A DNA stretch of 64,000 bases. It comes from CAVRXQ01 sp963838845 (GTDB taxonomy: Bacteria; Actinomycetota; Acidimicrobiia; Acidimicrobiales; Bog-793). Location: NCBI GenBank assembly GCA_963838845.1, contig CAWISR010000003.1, forward strand, positions 1 to 64,000. The letters run 5' to 3'. The position numbers and the translations under genes are program-made. The notes beneath the pieces were generated by a model. The model was not told the DNA's origin, ran no database searches, and saw only the letters and a program-made list of their open reading frames with translations. This document shows positions 45,218 through 53,252 of the stretch, in pieces (position 1 is the first letter of the stretch; each line of letters starts with the position of its first letter).

Positions 45218-47830
45218 CTACGCGACCGCTTCGAGATGATGAGCGCCGGCGAAGCCGAGGCTCGAGAAGAACTTCGCGAAGTCCTTGCGGAGGTTCTTCT
45301 TCCGGGCGACGACGTTCTCCACGAACGCCTCGGCGACCTGATCCTCAGTCGGGGTCGTGGTCTCGCAACGCTGTTCCGCACGCTTCGACATCGGGCCGAA
45401 CCACGTAAGACGCGACTTCGCGCCGAGCTTCGCCGCCGGTTCGATGATCTGACGGAACTCGTCGTCCGACATCTGCTCGAAGCGTTCGATGATCGGATGT
45501 GCCGCTTCGGGACGGATCGTCACGCCCGGGGCGAGCTCGCCCGACTGCGCCGCCTTGTACGCTCGGTGGTAGACGGGCGGTTGTGAACCGAACGAGCTGT
45601 TCGGCTGGTAATCGACGTTGAGCTTGTCCCGGCCGACGAACTTCCACGCCTGGCCCTGGTCGATCGCGACGATCCCACCGCCGGGGGTGCGGAGCATGTT
45701 CTTGGAGTTGCCGTCGTGGTCTCCAACGACCCAGCTCGCGACGTGGTAACGGACCATCGCGTCGATGTCGGCTTGCGACCACGACTGGGGCTGCGGGTTC
45801 ACGGTTCCGCTGTGGGCGACGATCGGCTGGATGCTGCCTTCGTGCCCGTGCAGCGCGTGCCGATAGACGGGCACAGACGGGAGCCCGACGCGGCGGAAGA
45901 TCTCGGACGCCGCTTCCTCGGCCGCGGCGCGCGCAGCACCGGCCTCGGCACCGGCCGTCTTGAACATCCAAGTGCGGCCCTTGCCATCGGAGAAGAACTT
46001 CTTCGGGTGGATGCCGCCCGACACCGGCGCCGCCGTGTCGGTGAGCTTCAGCGTCGCCACTTCCGCCTTCGTCGGGCGGTCGGGGATCACCGCAAGTGCG
46101 GCCGCCAAGTGCTGGAGCCCCGCCGCCATCGCGCTCCGCTTCCTGGCGAACGAAGCGTCGGCCGGGACCATGATCCCGGCGTCGGCCTTCTGCGGTGCCG
46201 TCTGAACCGTCGCCGGACCAGGGTGCGAGTAGGTCTTCGGCTTCTTCTCCTTCGGTCCCGCGGTGACGGATTGCTCGTACTTGGCCTTGCTGTCCGGGTC
46301 GAAGAACCCGACGAGGTAGTTCTGAATCTGGGCGCGATTGAGCTTGGCGGCCTTGGCGGCATCGAGGTCGGGCGGATCGCCGCCGCCCGAGGCGGCGAGG
46401 GCGACGGCGAGCGAGCGGAGCGCCGGGAGCTTCTGGCCCTTCGCCCATAGCCGGAACGACGCCGGGAGCTTCTGCTTGACCTTGTAGCTCTTGAGGTGCC
46501 CGAGCTTCTTCGCCTCCGCCGGATCTCCGCCGGGCAAGAGCAGCGCCGCCACCGCCGGGCCGGCGAACAAACTGTTCGTGGTGTAGTAGCCGGGGTCTTT
46601 GAGGCCCGAGAGCGCCTTTTGCGCGTCGTCGTAGTGCGTGATGAAGTCGACGACGCCCTGTTGGGACTGCTCGGCGGTTGGGTAGTCCGCCGTGGTCGGG
46701 AGATCCGCGAGCGCGAGCGCTTTGGCCTCATACGGGTGCCAAGTGGCGACGAGCGGAGCGAGCGGCCCGGCGATGTGCGGAACGTGCGTCGCGAGGTCGA
46801 GAAGCGCAGCCTTTTGCTTCTTGAACCCGGCGTCGGCGAGCTCCTTTGCCTCCGCTTGGAGCGGATACAGGTAAGAGACCAGCCCGTTGACGCCCGTGGA
46901 CTGGATGATCTCGGCGTCGAGGAGTGAAAGCCCGTGCTCCGCCTGGAGACGCGCGCCGATGTGCTTGAGCTCGTCGACGCCGATCGTCGTCGGGCCGGGG
47001 TAGTACTGGTTTTGGACTGCGAGGGGGAGATTCGGCTTTACGAACTCCGGGTCGGTACAGGCGGCGAACACGTACCTTTGCCGGAGAGCGTGGAAGTCCA
47101 ACTTGGCGTTGGCGACCTTTTCCCGGAACGCGTCGTCGACCTCGGACGGGTTCTTGTGCTGTGCCGACTGACAGAGCTCGTAGAGCCCTTGAAGCTCTTG
47201 TGCGAGCTCCGTCAGTTCTTCGGGGGTGAGCGTCTCGGCAGAGGCACCGCCGTCCTTCTCGTTCGGGTGCGCCCCGAGATATGCGGCGAGGTTCATCCCC
47301 TCGACCGTCCCGCCGTTCTTCAGCGTCTCCCAGCGCTCGAGCGCCTTGTTCCAGACCGCTTGCTTTTGCGGGGAGTCCCCCGCGTAGTACGGGTTCAGCC
47401 AGAAGACGAGCGGGTGGTCCTTGTCCTCCGCGGGGTGGAGCCCCACGAGACCCGGGTGCGGGAAGCCCTTCTCTGACGCCAGCTTCTCGAGCTCACCGAC
47501 GGGAAGGGCTTGGAGGAACTCCTTCGTGACGGGCTTGATGTCGTCCCAGGCGTCCTTGACAAGCTGTGCCGGGGCCCCCTCGTCTTGGGCCTTCTCGAGC
47601 GCGGCCTTCACGGATGCGAAGCCGCCGACGAGAGCGCCGAATCCGGCGGCCGTTATCGGGTAGGACTTCGAGGTCCAAGCGGTGGCAGCGCTCGATGCGG
47701 CCTCCATCGCCACAATGCCGGCCGCCGGGGCAAAACCGAGCTCGAGATCCGAGTCGATCGAGGGTTCTGCGGCGGGCGCAGAGGGCGCGACGACGTTCGG
47801 CTCATGCTTCTTTTTCGCGCCGGCGCCCAT
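45218..47830 (-). CDS. Large protein with C-terminal HipA/PI3K-like kinase domain
   Basis: The 870-residue product has an unknown, mainly helical N-terminal region of 600 residues (rich in AEAKALALADLPTTADYPTA-type sequence). After it comes a kinase-like domain: the ATP-lysine in GRTWMFKTAG (about 622), a helix with Glu (AARAAAEEAASEIFRRVGLP), the catalytic loop VVGDHDGNSKNML (about 702) and the metal-binding IDQGQAWKF (about 720). The D-x-D-x2-S-x-N arrangement is that of HipA and PI3/PI4-kinase folds. ATG at 47830 is 4 nt after the previous stop. It lies between replication and transfer genes in one operon. Substrate unknown; phage-head-like architectures are an alternative parallel. Confidence 0.75.
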   Translation of the reverse strand: MGAGAKKKHEPNVVAPSAPAAEPSIDSDLELGFAPAAGIVAMEAASSAATAWTSKSYPITAAGFGALVGGFASVKAALEKAQDEGAPAQLVKDAWDDIKPVTKEFLQALPVGELEKLASEKGFPHPGLVGLHPAEDKDHPLVFWLNPYYAGDSPQKQAVWNKALERWETLKNGGTVEGMNLAAYLGAHPNEKDGGASAETLTPEELTELAQELQGLYELCQSAQHKNPSEVDDAFREKVANAKLDFHALRQRYVFAACTDPEFVKPNLPLAVQNQYYPGPTTIGVDELKHIGARLQAEHGLSLLDAEIIQSTGVNGLVSYLYPLQAEAKELADAGFKKQKAALLDLATHVPHIAGPLAPLVATWHPYEAKALALADLPTTADYPTAEQSQQGVVDFITHYDDAQKALSGLKDPGYYTTNSLFAGPAVAALLLPGGDPAEAKKLGHLKSYKVKQKLPASFRLWAKGQKLPALRSLAVALAASGGGDPPDLDAAKAAKLNRAQIQNYLVGFFDPDSKAKYEQSVTAGPKEKKPKTYSHPGPATVQTAPQKADAGIMVPADASFARKRSAMAAGLQHLAAALAVIPDRPTKAEVATLKLTDTAAPVSGGIHPKKFFSDGKGRTWMFKTAGAEAGAARAAAEEAASEIFRRVGLPSVPVYRHALHGHEGSIQPIVAHSGTVNPQPQSWSQADIDAMVRYHVASWVVGDHDGNSKNMLRTPGGGIVAIDQGQAWKFVGRDKLNVDYQPNSSFGSQPPVYHRAYKAAQSGELAPGVTIRPEAAHPIIERFEQMSDDEFRQIIEPAAKLGAKSRLTWFGPMSKRAEQRCETTTPTEDQVAEAFVENVVARKKNLRKDFAKFFSSLGFAGAHHLEAVA

Positions 47831-47834
47831 GACT

Positions 47835-48260
47835 TTAGACCATGTCCCTGACTGCCGACTGGCCCGCCGACCGCACGGCGAGCCAGTCGAGGAAGTCCGG
47901 GTCCGGGTCGGGGTTCGAGAGCATGTCCTCACGGAGGACGTCGAGCGCCTCGTCGAGCGTGGGGATCGACTCGTACTCGGAGGCCGGGATCTCGGCGATC
48001 TCCCAGACGACCCCGTTGGTCGTCTCCTCCCAGAAGGCGACCGTCTCCGGGACCAGCCCTCGCCCGGCACGAGCGAGCTCGATCTGCTCCGGCCAGCCGC
48101 CGTCCGACTCCCCCATCAGCTCGGGGACGAGGACGACCTGATCAGACCAGCCCTCAGCCGTCTTCTCAAGCGCGAGGAACCCCACACAGGTTGTTGCGGC
48201 CCCGGACCTCCACGAGAAGGCCAACAGGGCGTAGATGTGCCGTTCTGGGTTTGTTTGCAC
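47835..48260 (-). CDS. Acidic hypothetical protein
   Basis: The 141-residue product is acidic with a C-terminal Asp/Pro-rich helix (LREDMLSNPDPDPDFLDWLA). GTG at 48260 has AGGAGG nine nt upstream, and copy 5 of the shared motif lies just before it, inside the end of the previous gene. It may begin a second transcript that carries the kinase and FtsK genes. No family recognised. Confidence 0.6.
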   Translation of the reverse strand: MQTNPERHIYALLAFSWRSGAATTCVGFLALEKTAEGWSDQVVLVPELMGESDGGWPEQIELARAGRGLVPETVAFWEETTNGVVWEIAEIPASEYESIPTLDEALDVLREDMLSNPDPDPDFLDWLAVRSAGQSAVRDMV

Positions 48261-48265
48261 GTTCG

Positions 48266-49843
48266 CTACCTCCTGAAAACAACATCGGCACGGTTGACAG
48301 CGATCCGCTCGCTAGGACCAAATATCTCGATCTCGAGCTCCTCGAGCACCCATGCCCGCTCTCGCTCCCAGTCCTCCGGCCACCCCAGGTCATCGACCAA
48401 CCACTTGCACGCCTGCCAGACGTCTTCAGCCTCGACCGCCCCGACGCCGCGATCTCGAGGTGTCGTCTTGAGCGCTCCACCCACCGCGGCAACGATCCGA
48501 TCCACGAGTTCCTCGACCGCTAACTGCTGCCGATCCGCGAGGGGTGGTGATTTCTCCTCCCCCGAACCCACCATCTCCTCCCCGCTCTCGGTTAACTCCC
48601 ACGGCAACGGTCCCTGTCCCTTGACCCTCGCCAGCGCGACTCGTTCGGCTTGCCGATTTGCGCCCCACCGTTTCGCCGCTCCGTCGACGTCTCGTCGCCT
48701 CGATTCGTAGCGAGCGACCCGGTCGGCACGGCGGGCCTCGGACTGTGCGCGTGCACCGCTTCGAACGGCTTCGGCTTCGAGGAGGCGAGCGAGCGTTTCG
48801 GGCGTGGCGACAAGGCGGGCGGTGCGAGTCGAAGCGTCGAGCTGAACCAGCCCGGCTCGTTCGAGGCGTCGGAGCGTCGTGGTGACGGTGCGGACGGAGC
48901 GGTCGAGGGAGGCAGAGAGGTCCGACAAGGTGGCCACTCGGTTCGGGGCGACGACGAGACGGCAAGCGAGCCGGTGTCCGAGTAGGTCGAGCGAGCGCGG
49001 GTGCCAAGCGGGCGAGCGCTGCACGTTGCGGAGCGCCTTGCCGAGCACGCGACGGCCGGAGGACGGACGAGGGACTGCGGCGGACCGGAGGTCCGGTACC
49101 TGAATGTTCATGCACTGCTGAGCACCCACAGTCGTTCTCTCGAAGAGAGAACGAAGAGAGGACGAAACGTGGATGCGGGGCGGGTGCTCTAACAACACCT
49201 TGTACCGGTGCGGCAACGCACCGCCGCCACCTTCCGCAGTACGTCGAACCCGGTCGTCTGCGATGAGTCGAGCCAACGAGCGACGCACGGTCGAGCGAGC
49301 GAGCCCCGTGAGCTCAGCGAGCTCGTCGTAACCAAGGCGGACTTCTGGAGAGCAAAGCCGGATCTGCTCGTCGATAAGGAACAAGAGCGTCCAGCGGTCG
49401 ACCTCGCGAGCCCGATCGAGGACCGTTCCGGTAGCGACTGTCCACCATTCGCGCTCAAGCCGACCGAGGAACGGGGGGCCGGGGTGCGTGTAGCTCCACG
49501 AGCGCCCGTGCAGGCGAGCGAGCCACCTCTCCCCTCGTTCGGCCCCGAACTCCGCAAGGCGCTCCCGCACAGGTTCGAGGGCCGGGTCGGTCGACTTGCG
49601 GATCGCTCGAATCGCTCGTTGACGAGACCAACCTCGAGCCGTCAGTGGAGCGAAGTATTTGAGGACCAGGCGAGCCGGATCGTTCGAGCCGGGCGTTACG
49701 GATCGGTTCGGCGTGACGACGTCGGCGGGACGGTTCGAGGCGGACGTGGCGGATCGGTTCGAACGGGACGGCGGGGGGCGGGTTGCGCGTGAGTGAGTGT
49801 TCGGGGGACGCGGGTCGTCGGCATGCCCGACTCGCTCACGCAT
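48266..49843 (-). CDS. Winged-helix replication-type protein
   Basis: The 525-residue protein has a basic N-terminal tail and two winged helices: RLGYDELAELTGLARSTVRR with a following SLARLIADDRVRR (about residue 185), and NRVATLSDLSASLDRSVRTV with TTLRRLERAGLV (about residue 330). The end is an alpha-helical acidic domain. Two wHTH units of this type occur in plasmid replication initiators, but the match is general. ATG at 49843 overlaps the previous stop by 8 nt. It may be the initiator of the element or a regulator. Confidence 0.6.
   Translation of the reverse strand: MRERVGHADDPRPPNTHSRATRPPPSRSNRSATSASNRPADVVTPNRSVTPGSNDPARLVLKYFAPLTARGWSRQRAIRAIRKSTDPALEPVRERLAEFGAERGERWLARLHGRSWSYTHPGPPFLGRLEREWWTVATGTVLDRAREVDRWTLLFLIDEQIRLCSPEVRLGYDELAELTGLARSTVRRSLARLIADDRVRRTAEGGGGALPHRYKVLLEHPPRIHVSSSLRSLFERTTVGAQQCMNIQVPDLRSAAVPRPSSGRRVLGKALRNVQRSPAWHPRSLDLLGHRLACRLVVAPNRVATLSDLSASLDRSVRTVTTTLRRLERAGLVQLDASTRTARLVATPETLARLLEAEAVRSGARAQSEARRADRVARYESRRRDVDGAAKRWGANRQAERVALARVKGQGPLPWELTESGEEMVGSGEEKSPPLADRQQLAVEELVDRIVAAVGGALKTTPRDRGVGAVEAEDVWQACKWLVDDLGWPEDWERERAWVLEELEIEIFGPSERIAVNRADVVFRR
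48282..48297 (-). promoter_or_regulatory. Shared start-associated motif, copy 5
   Basis: TCAACCGTGCCGATGT on the minus strand, 21 nt before the GTG at 48260 and followed by the ribosome site AGGAGG. It lies inside the last codons of the winged-helix gene. Confidence 0.6.
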
Positions 49844-50108
49844 CGACGGGGTCCTCGTCGACATCGGCGGAACACCCACCGATCGTGTCTTCGACGATCC
49901 TGCGGCCAAGTGGCGACCCCATGAGGATCTCGGTCGCCTCCGTGAGCCCTCCCCCGCGATCCTCAAGCTCCGCGAGTTCGTCGGCGACGTCGCGATAGAA
50001 ATCCGCGCTTCGGCGGGCGGCGGCTTTCAGCGATGCGATCGCCGCGGCTCGGACGAACCGGGCCGCTGACTCGGTTGCTTCGGCGGTGTCGCTCGTGAGG
50101 TCGCTCAC
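49836..50108 (-). CDS. Small helical hypothetical protein
   Basis: The 90-residue product is helical (ESAARFVRAAAIASLKAAAR, FYRDVADELAELEDRGGGLT) with an acidic end. GTG at 50108 overlaps the previous stop (GTGA) and its own stop overlaps the next start. Fourth gene of the coupled operon; no family recognised. Confidence 0.55.
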   Translation of the reverse strand: MSDLTSDTAEATESAARFVRAAAIASLKAAARRSADFYRDVADELAELEDRGGGLTEATEILMGSPLGRRIVEDTIGGCSADVDEDPVDA

Positions 50109-50470
50109 CTTGCACTCCGCAGACGACGGATCGAGCGAACGCTGAGGCGAACAAGAAGTGCGGCGCAGTAGACGAACGTGGCGACCACAACCCACCCAGC
50201 CCATGCCGAATGCGGATGCCGGAGGTCGTCCTGAAGGGCGATGAGGAGCAGGATCGGCGCGTGGACACGACGACCGACGTCGGCGATAAGTCCCTTGCTC
50301 GCACCCTTCGCTTCGGCCACGACATCTCGGAGGTCGGCGAGCATGTCGCTCACGGTCATGCTTTCAGCGCGCGATACGAGTCTCATGGACCACCGATCAA
50401 ATCGGTACCGGGTGCGGTCGAATCGGCCGAACTGGCCGTGGCGAACGGACCGGACGAAGTACATGGTCAT
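50105..50470 (-). CDS. Small membrane protein
   Basis: The 121-residue product has a basic N-terminal part, a helix (MLADLRDVVAEAKGASKGLI) and one or two membrane segments (APILLLIALQDDL; WAGWVVVATFVYCAALLVRL). The ATG at 50470 overlaps the previous stop (ATGA). Third gene of the operon; likely part of a membrane complex with its neighbours. Confidence 0.6.
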   Translation of the reverse strand: MTMYFVRSVRHGQFGRFDRTRYRFDRWSMRLVSRAESMTVSDMLADLRDVVAEAKGASKGLIADVGRRVHAPILLLIALQDDLRHPHSAWAGWVVVATFVYCAALLVRLSVRSIRRLRSAR

Positions 50471-50760
50471 CTCGGCCGCCCGCACCGAAGCGACGTTCGA
50501 AGGAGTGCGAGGCGCGACTCACGTGGCGAAGGCCCGATCGTGCGTTCGCGCCAGGCCCAGACCCTCCGGATCTGACGAAAGCACCAGTCGTTGGTCGGTC
50601 GCCATGTTCGCTCCGACGACGAGAACGGAGCGTCGGGGCGAACATGGCCGAACACGGCGATAGTTCCGTGGATGACGACGCCGCCGATCCAAAACCCGCC
50701 GAGGATGACAATCGCCTCGAACGCGGCGATGGTGACGAGGACGCGCTGAACCGTTTTCAT
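50467..50760 (-). CDS. Small single-span membrane protein
   Basis: The 97-residue product begins with a membrane helix (RVLVTIAAFEAIVILGGFWI) followed by a basic Trp/Arg-rich cytoplasmic part. ATG at 50760 overlaps the stop of the DnaJ-like gene (ATGA). Second gene of the operon; function unknown. Confidence 0.6.
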   Translation of the reverse strand: MKTVQRVLVTIAAFEAIVILGGFWIGGVVIHGTIAVFGHVRPDAPFSSSERTWRPTNDWCFRQIRRVWAWRERTIGPSPRESRLALLRTSLRCGRPR

Positions 50761-51371
50761 GAATTGCTCCCTTCGGGTTGACGGACGCCGAAGTAGCGCC
50801 ACCACGTCGCCACACCGGCGATGCCGATGAGCGAGAACAGTCCGACTACGGCAAGGCCCTGCTCTCCCTGATTGAGGGCAAACACGAGCACGACAACGAT
50901 GAACGAGCCCACCGCCGGATGCGAGGCGGAGCGCCGTCCCGCCAAGGCGACGAGCACGATACCGACCCCGACGGCTACTGGGATCCAGATGAAACGCGGG
51001 CTTCGGTCGAGCGACGCCCAGCCGAGCGGAAGGACGTAGAGGGCGAGGCGAACCGAAATCGGGAGTCGCCGGTGACGGCGAACACCACGAGCAGTAGGCG
51101 AGTCTGCCGGCTCCTGCCAGTCGGCATGTTCGGTGGGCTCGTCCGTGGCGACGTTGCGCTCGGCATCATCGAGTGAGCGGTCGTACTCGGCGCGGCGAAC
51201 GGGATCGAGGAGTGTGTCCTTCGCTTCGTTGAGACGCCGCTGAGCCTCGGTGGAGCCGCCCGCATCTGGATGGGCCTTGGCGGATAGTCGCTTATAGGCC
51301 GCAGCGATCACATCACCCGGTGCGTCGGGGGTCACATGCAGCACGTCGTAGAACGTCGGCTCAGCCATCAC
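50757..51371 (-). CDS. J-domain membrane protein
   Basis: The N-terminal 70 residues form a J domain (FYDVLHVTPDAPGDVIAAAY and AKAHPDAGGSTEAQRRLNEA with the HPD tripeptide), which would recruit DnaK. About three membrane segments follow (LALYVLPLGWASL, FIWIPVAVGVGIVLVALAG, GSFIVVVLVFALN, VVGLFSLIGIAGVATWW). J proteins tied to the membrane occur in transfer systems. GTG at 51371 or ATG at 51368 are possible starts, 5 or 8 nt after copy 6 of the motif, so the operon mRNA may be leaderless. Confidence 0.8.
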   Translation of the reverse strand: MMAEPTFYDVLHVTPDAPGDVIAAAYKRLSAKAHPDAGGSTEAQRRLNEAKDTLLDPVRRAEYDRSLDDAERNVATDEPTEHADWQEPADSPTARGVRRHRRLPISVRLALYVLPLGWASLDRSPRFIWIPVAVGVGIVLVALAGRRSASHPAVGSFIVVVLVFALNQGEQGLAVVGLFSLIGIAGVATWWRYFGVRQPEGSNS

Positions 51372-51376
51372 CGATC

Positions 51377-51391
51377 ACATCGGCACGTTTC
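51377..51391 (-). promoter_or_regulatory. Shared start-associated motif, copy 6
   Basis: GAAACGTGCCGATGT on the minus strand directly in front of the J-domain gene, first of the long operon. Confidence 0.6.
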
Positions 51392-51499
51392 GCCGATGGG
51401 CGTTCGGGGGGTGCACATCTGTCGACGACACGCAAGCGAGCGGAGCAGAGAGAGACGCGGCGATGCCGAAGGCAACGCCTATATATCTCTTTTGTCGCG

Positions 51500-51523
51500 G
51501 AGGTTCTTAGAGAGAGGTTCTTA
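51500..51523. repeat. 10-bp direct repeat
   Basis: GAGGTTCTTA at 51500-51509 and 51514-51523, 14 bp apart, next to the A/T-rich TATATATCTC at about 51480. This lies between the palindrome region and the operon promoter, in a probable origin region. Confidence 0.5.
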
Positions 51524-51596
51524 TGGGGCCCTGCCCGCGCCTCCGAAAAAAGGCTTGTGACGTGGGCGCCCACCCTCGTCGAATCGATTCGCAGCG

Positions 51597-51614
51597 CGCC
51601 GAGATCTGGTGAAT
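51597..51614. repeat. Third copy of the 18-bp palindrome unit
   Basis: CGCCGAGATCTGGTGAAT, identical to the unit at 51686-51703 and inverted relative to that at 51656-51673. Confidence 0.85.
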
Positions 51615-51650
51615 ATTCCCAGGTATCCGCCAAAAGCTGGAGGATTAATT

Positions 51651-51708
51651 GCCGAATTCACCAGATCTCGGCGTATTTCGAAATACGCCGAGATCTGGTG
51701 AATTCGGC
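51651..51708. repeat. 58-bp perfect palindrome, candidate origin or centromere
   Basis: The 29 bases 51651-51679 are the exact reverse complement of 51680-51708, with no spacer (centre TTTC|GAAA). Each arm holds the 18-bp unit CGCCGAGATCTGGTGAAT, which also occurs at 51597-51614. The block sits 13 nt behind the stop of the helix-turn-helix gene and 260 nt from the DnaJ operon start. Palindromes of this size with an extra iteron-like copy are typical of replication origins, partition sites or nick sites. Confidence 0.85.
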
Positions 51709-51720
51709 CAAGCGCTTCTG

Positions 51721-52989
51721 CTAGGCCGCCTTTCGGCGGCACCAAGCGACGCGACCCGCGCACTTCTCGATCACTGCGACAAACTCGTGCTCGAAGTCGC
51801 TCACGGGGTGGCTTCGACGCTCTATCAAGCGATCAACCGCCGTACGAAACTCCATCGCTGATTCCGCAGCGAGCGCGAGGAATCCCCTTGCCGACTCGAT
51901 GCGCATCGCACCGCTAGTCGGCAGCCCCTCGTCGGACCAGACTTCCTCCAGGACCTCGGCGCCGCTGCCAACGAACTCACACCAGTACATGAAGCTGCGT
52001 AGTGCCGCCTCGATATCGACCTCGTCGAGCATTTCGGCACGGTACGCCGAGGCGAACCCAAGCCGACGTTCCGCTCGGCCCAACCAGTCAGGGTCTTCTG
52101 GGTCGGGAGTCGGTGTCGAGCAGGCGCGCTCCCATTGGTCCTGCGCCTCGGACAGCACCTCAGCGACGACGCCGGCTCGTCGCAACTCGCCCCAGAACGC
52201 CCTTGCGCCATCGACAACCAGCCGAGACGGCAAGTCGCGCACCGCAGATTCCAGCTCGCGAATCCATCCTTCGTCACAGCCGAGTGGGATCTCAACCGTG
52301 GGTCGGATCGACAGATTGAAATCGCCGAACACGACCCACGGGTTTCGCCTCGCTCGACGCGGACGCTTGCTCCGCTGCTTGGCCTTCGTCAAACTCCGCT
52401 CGCCAGTAATGGCCTTCCATTCATCTTCGGAATGCGGCCTGCCTTCTACTAACTGTCGGAGCCCCGCCGGTGTCCTCTTACCTGACGAGGTCGACTCGAC
52501 AACCCATTCCTTCTCGGGCTTGTCGAACCACGTCGCCCACTCGCTCGGGGGGATTGCACCCATTACCGGAGGGGGGAGACACCTCGAGGTCACGGGGAAC
52601 GGGAACACCTTTTTCGGCCGCCCCGCCGTGCTCGGGAGGAAATGTTCGATGACCCCTACCGCGGCCAAGCGACGGATCGAATGCTTGATGTGGTTCCCGC
52701 CCACCCCCAGGGCTTCCCGCAGTTGCGCAAGCGTCTGGGTTCCTTCGCAGCGACCAAACGAGAGGCTCGTTCTGTGCAGCTCGGCCAAGACGCGTATGTC
52801 CGTCGCACTGAGCGAACCTCCCCCGACCTCATCGGGAACTTCGGCATTAAGAATCAGCTCGCCGTGCCAGCGCAAGAAAACATCCTTGAGAGCCGGAGGC
52901 ATCCAGTCTTGGGCAGGGTGATCTTTCTGGCCCGTGGGCGTGTTCGGAAGATGCCCCGGCCCGCTGTATCGCTTCGCCCGATCGTCCAC
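51721..52989 (-). CDS. Helix-turn-helix protein beside the palindrome, possible initiator
   Basis: The 422-residue protein has a winged helix (ATDIRVLAELHRTSLSFGRC, QLREALGVGGNHIKHSIRRL) and a basic linker (KAKQRSKRPRRARRNPWVVF). A large helical C-terminal part without known domains follows. GTG at 52989 has GAGAGGAGC upstream. A stand-alone gene with its own motif (copy 7) and the palindrome at its end, it is a good candidate to bind those repeats. Rep versus regulator cannot be decided. Confidence 0.6.
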   Translation of the reverse strand: MDDRAKRYSGPGHLPNTPTGQKDHPAQDWMPPALKDVFLRWHGELILNAEVPDEVGGGSLSATDIRVLAELHRTSLSFGRCEGTQTLAQLREALGVGGNHIKHSIRRLAAVGVIEHFLPSTAGRPKKVFPFPVTSRCLPPPVMGAIPPSEWATWFDKPEKEWVVESTSSGKRTPAGLRQLVEGRPHSEDEWKAITGERSLTKAKQRSKRPRRARRNPWVVFGDFNLSIRPTVEIPLGCDEGWIRELESAVRDLPSRLVVDGARAFWGELRRAGVVAEVLSEAQDQWERACSTPTPDPEDPDWLGRAERRLGFASAYRAEMLDEVDIEAALRSFMYWCEFVGSGAEVLEEVWSDEGLPTSGAMRIESARGFLALAAESAMEFRTAVDRLIERRSHPVSDFEHEFVAVIEKCAGRVAWCRRKAA

Positions 52990-53074
52990 GGCTTGCTCCT
53001 CTCGATCCCGTCACTAGTAAGAACGACCGCCCGCTGCTCGTTGAGAAGCGTCGGGGCACATGCCTTCGATACCT

Positions 53075-53090
53075 ACATCGGCGCGGTTCG
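53075..53090 (-). promoter_or_regulatory. Shared start-associated motif, copy 7
   Basis: CGAACCGCGCCGATGT on the minus strand, one base off in the core (GCG for GTG), 85 nt before the GTG at 52989. Confidence 0.45.
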
Positions 53091-53221
53091 TCAGCGGAGA
53101 GGCCCGCGAGAACGAAGCAGCCGGGCTCCCGCTGCTCAAAATCGCCCAACCCGACACCGGGAGCGAAATCACTCTCGGATCGCTCTACGGCGATCGCGCG
53201 TCTTGAAGGTCAAGTCTGTCT

Positions 53222-53252
53222 GGCTGATACAGCCTGTCTGTACAGTGCAGAC
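53222..53252. promoter_or_regulatory. Operator-like dyads before parA
   Basis: Two inverted repeats lie head to tail: GGCTG-ATA-CAGCC (53222-53234) and GTCTG-N7-CAGAC (53236-53252), the second containing CTGTACAG and touching the parA start codon. A TTGAAG at 53203 with GATACA 17 nt later could be the promoter. Par operons are usually autoregulated through such sites. Confidence 0.5.

Noticed and set aside
45345..46448. Long minus-strand frame inside the kinase gene rich in Arg/Gly/Pro
   Set aside because: It is a shadow of the kinase gene with no family features.
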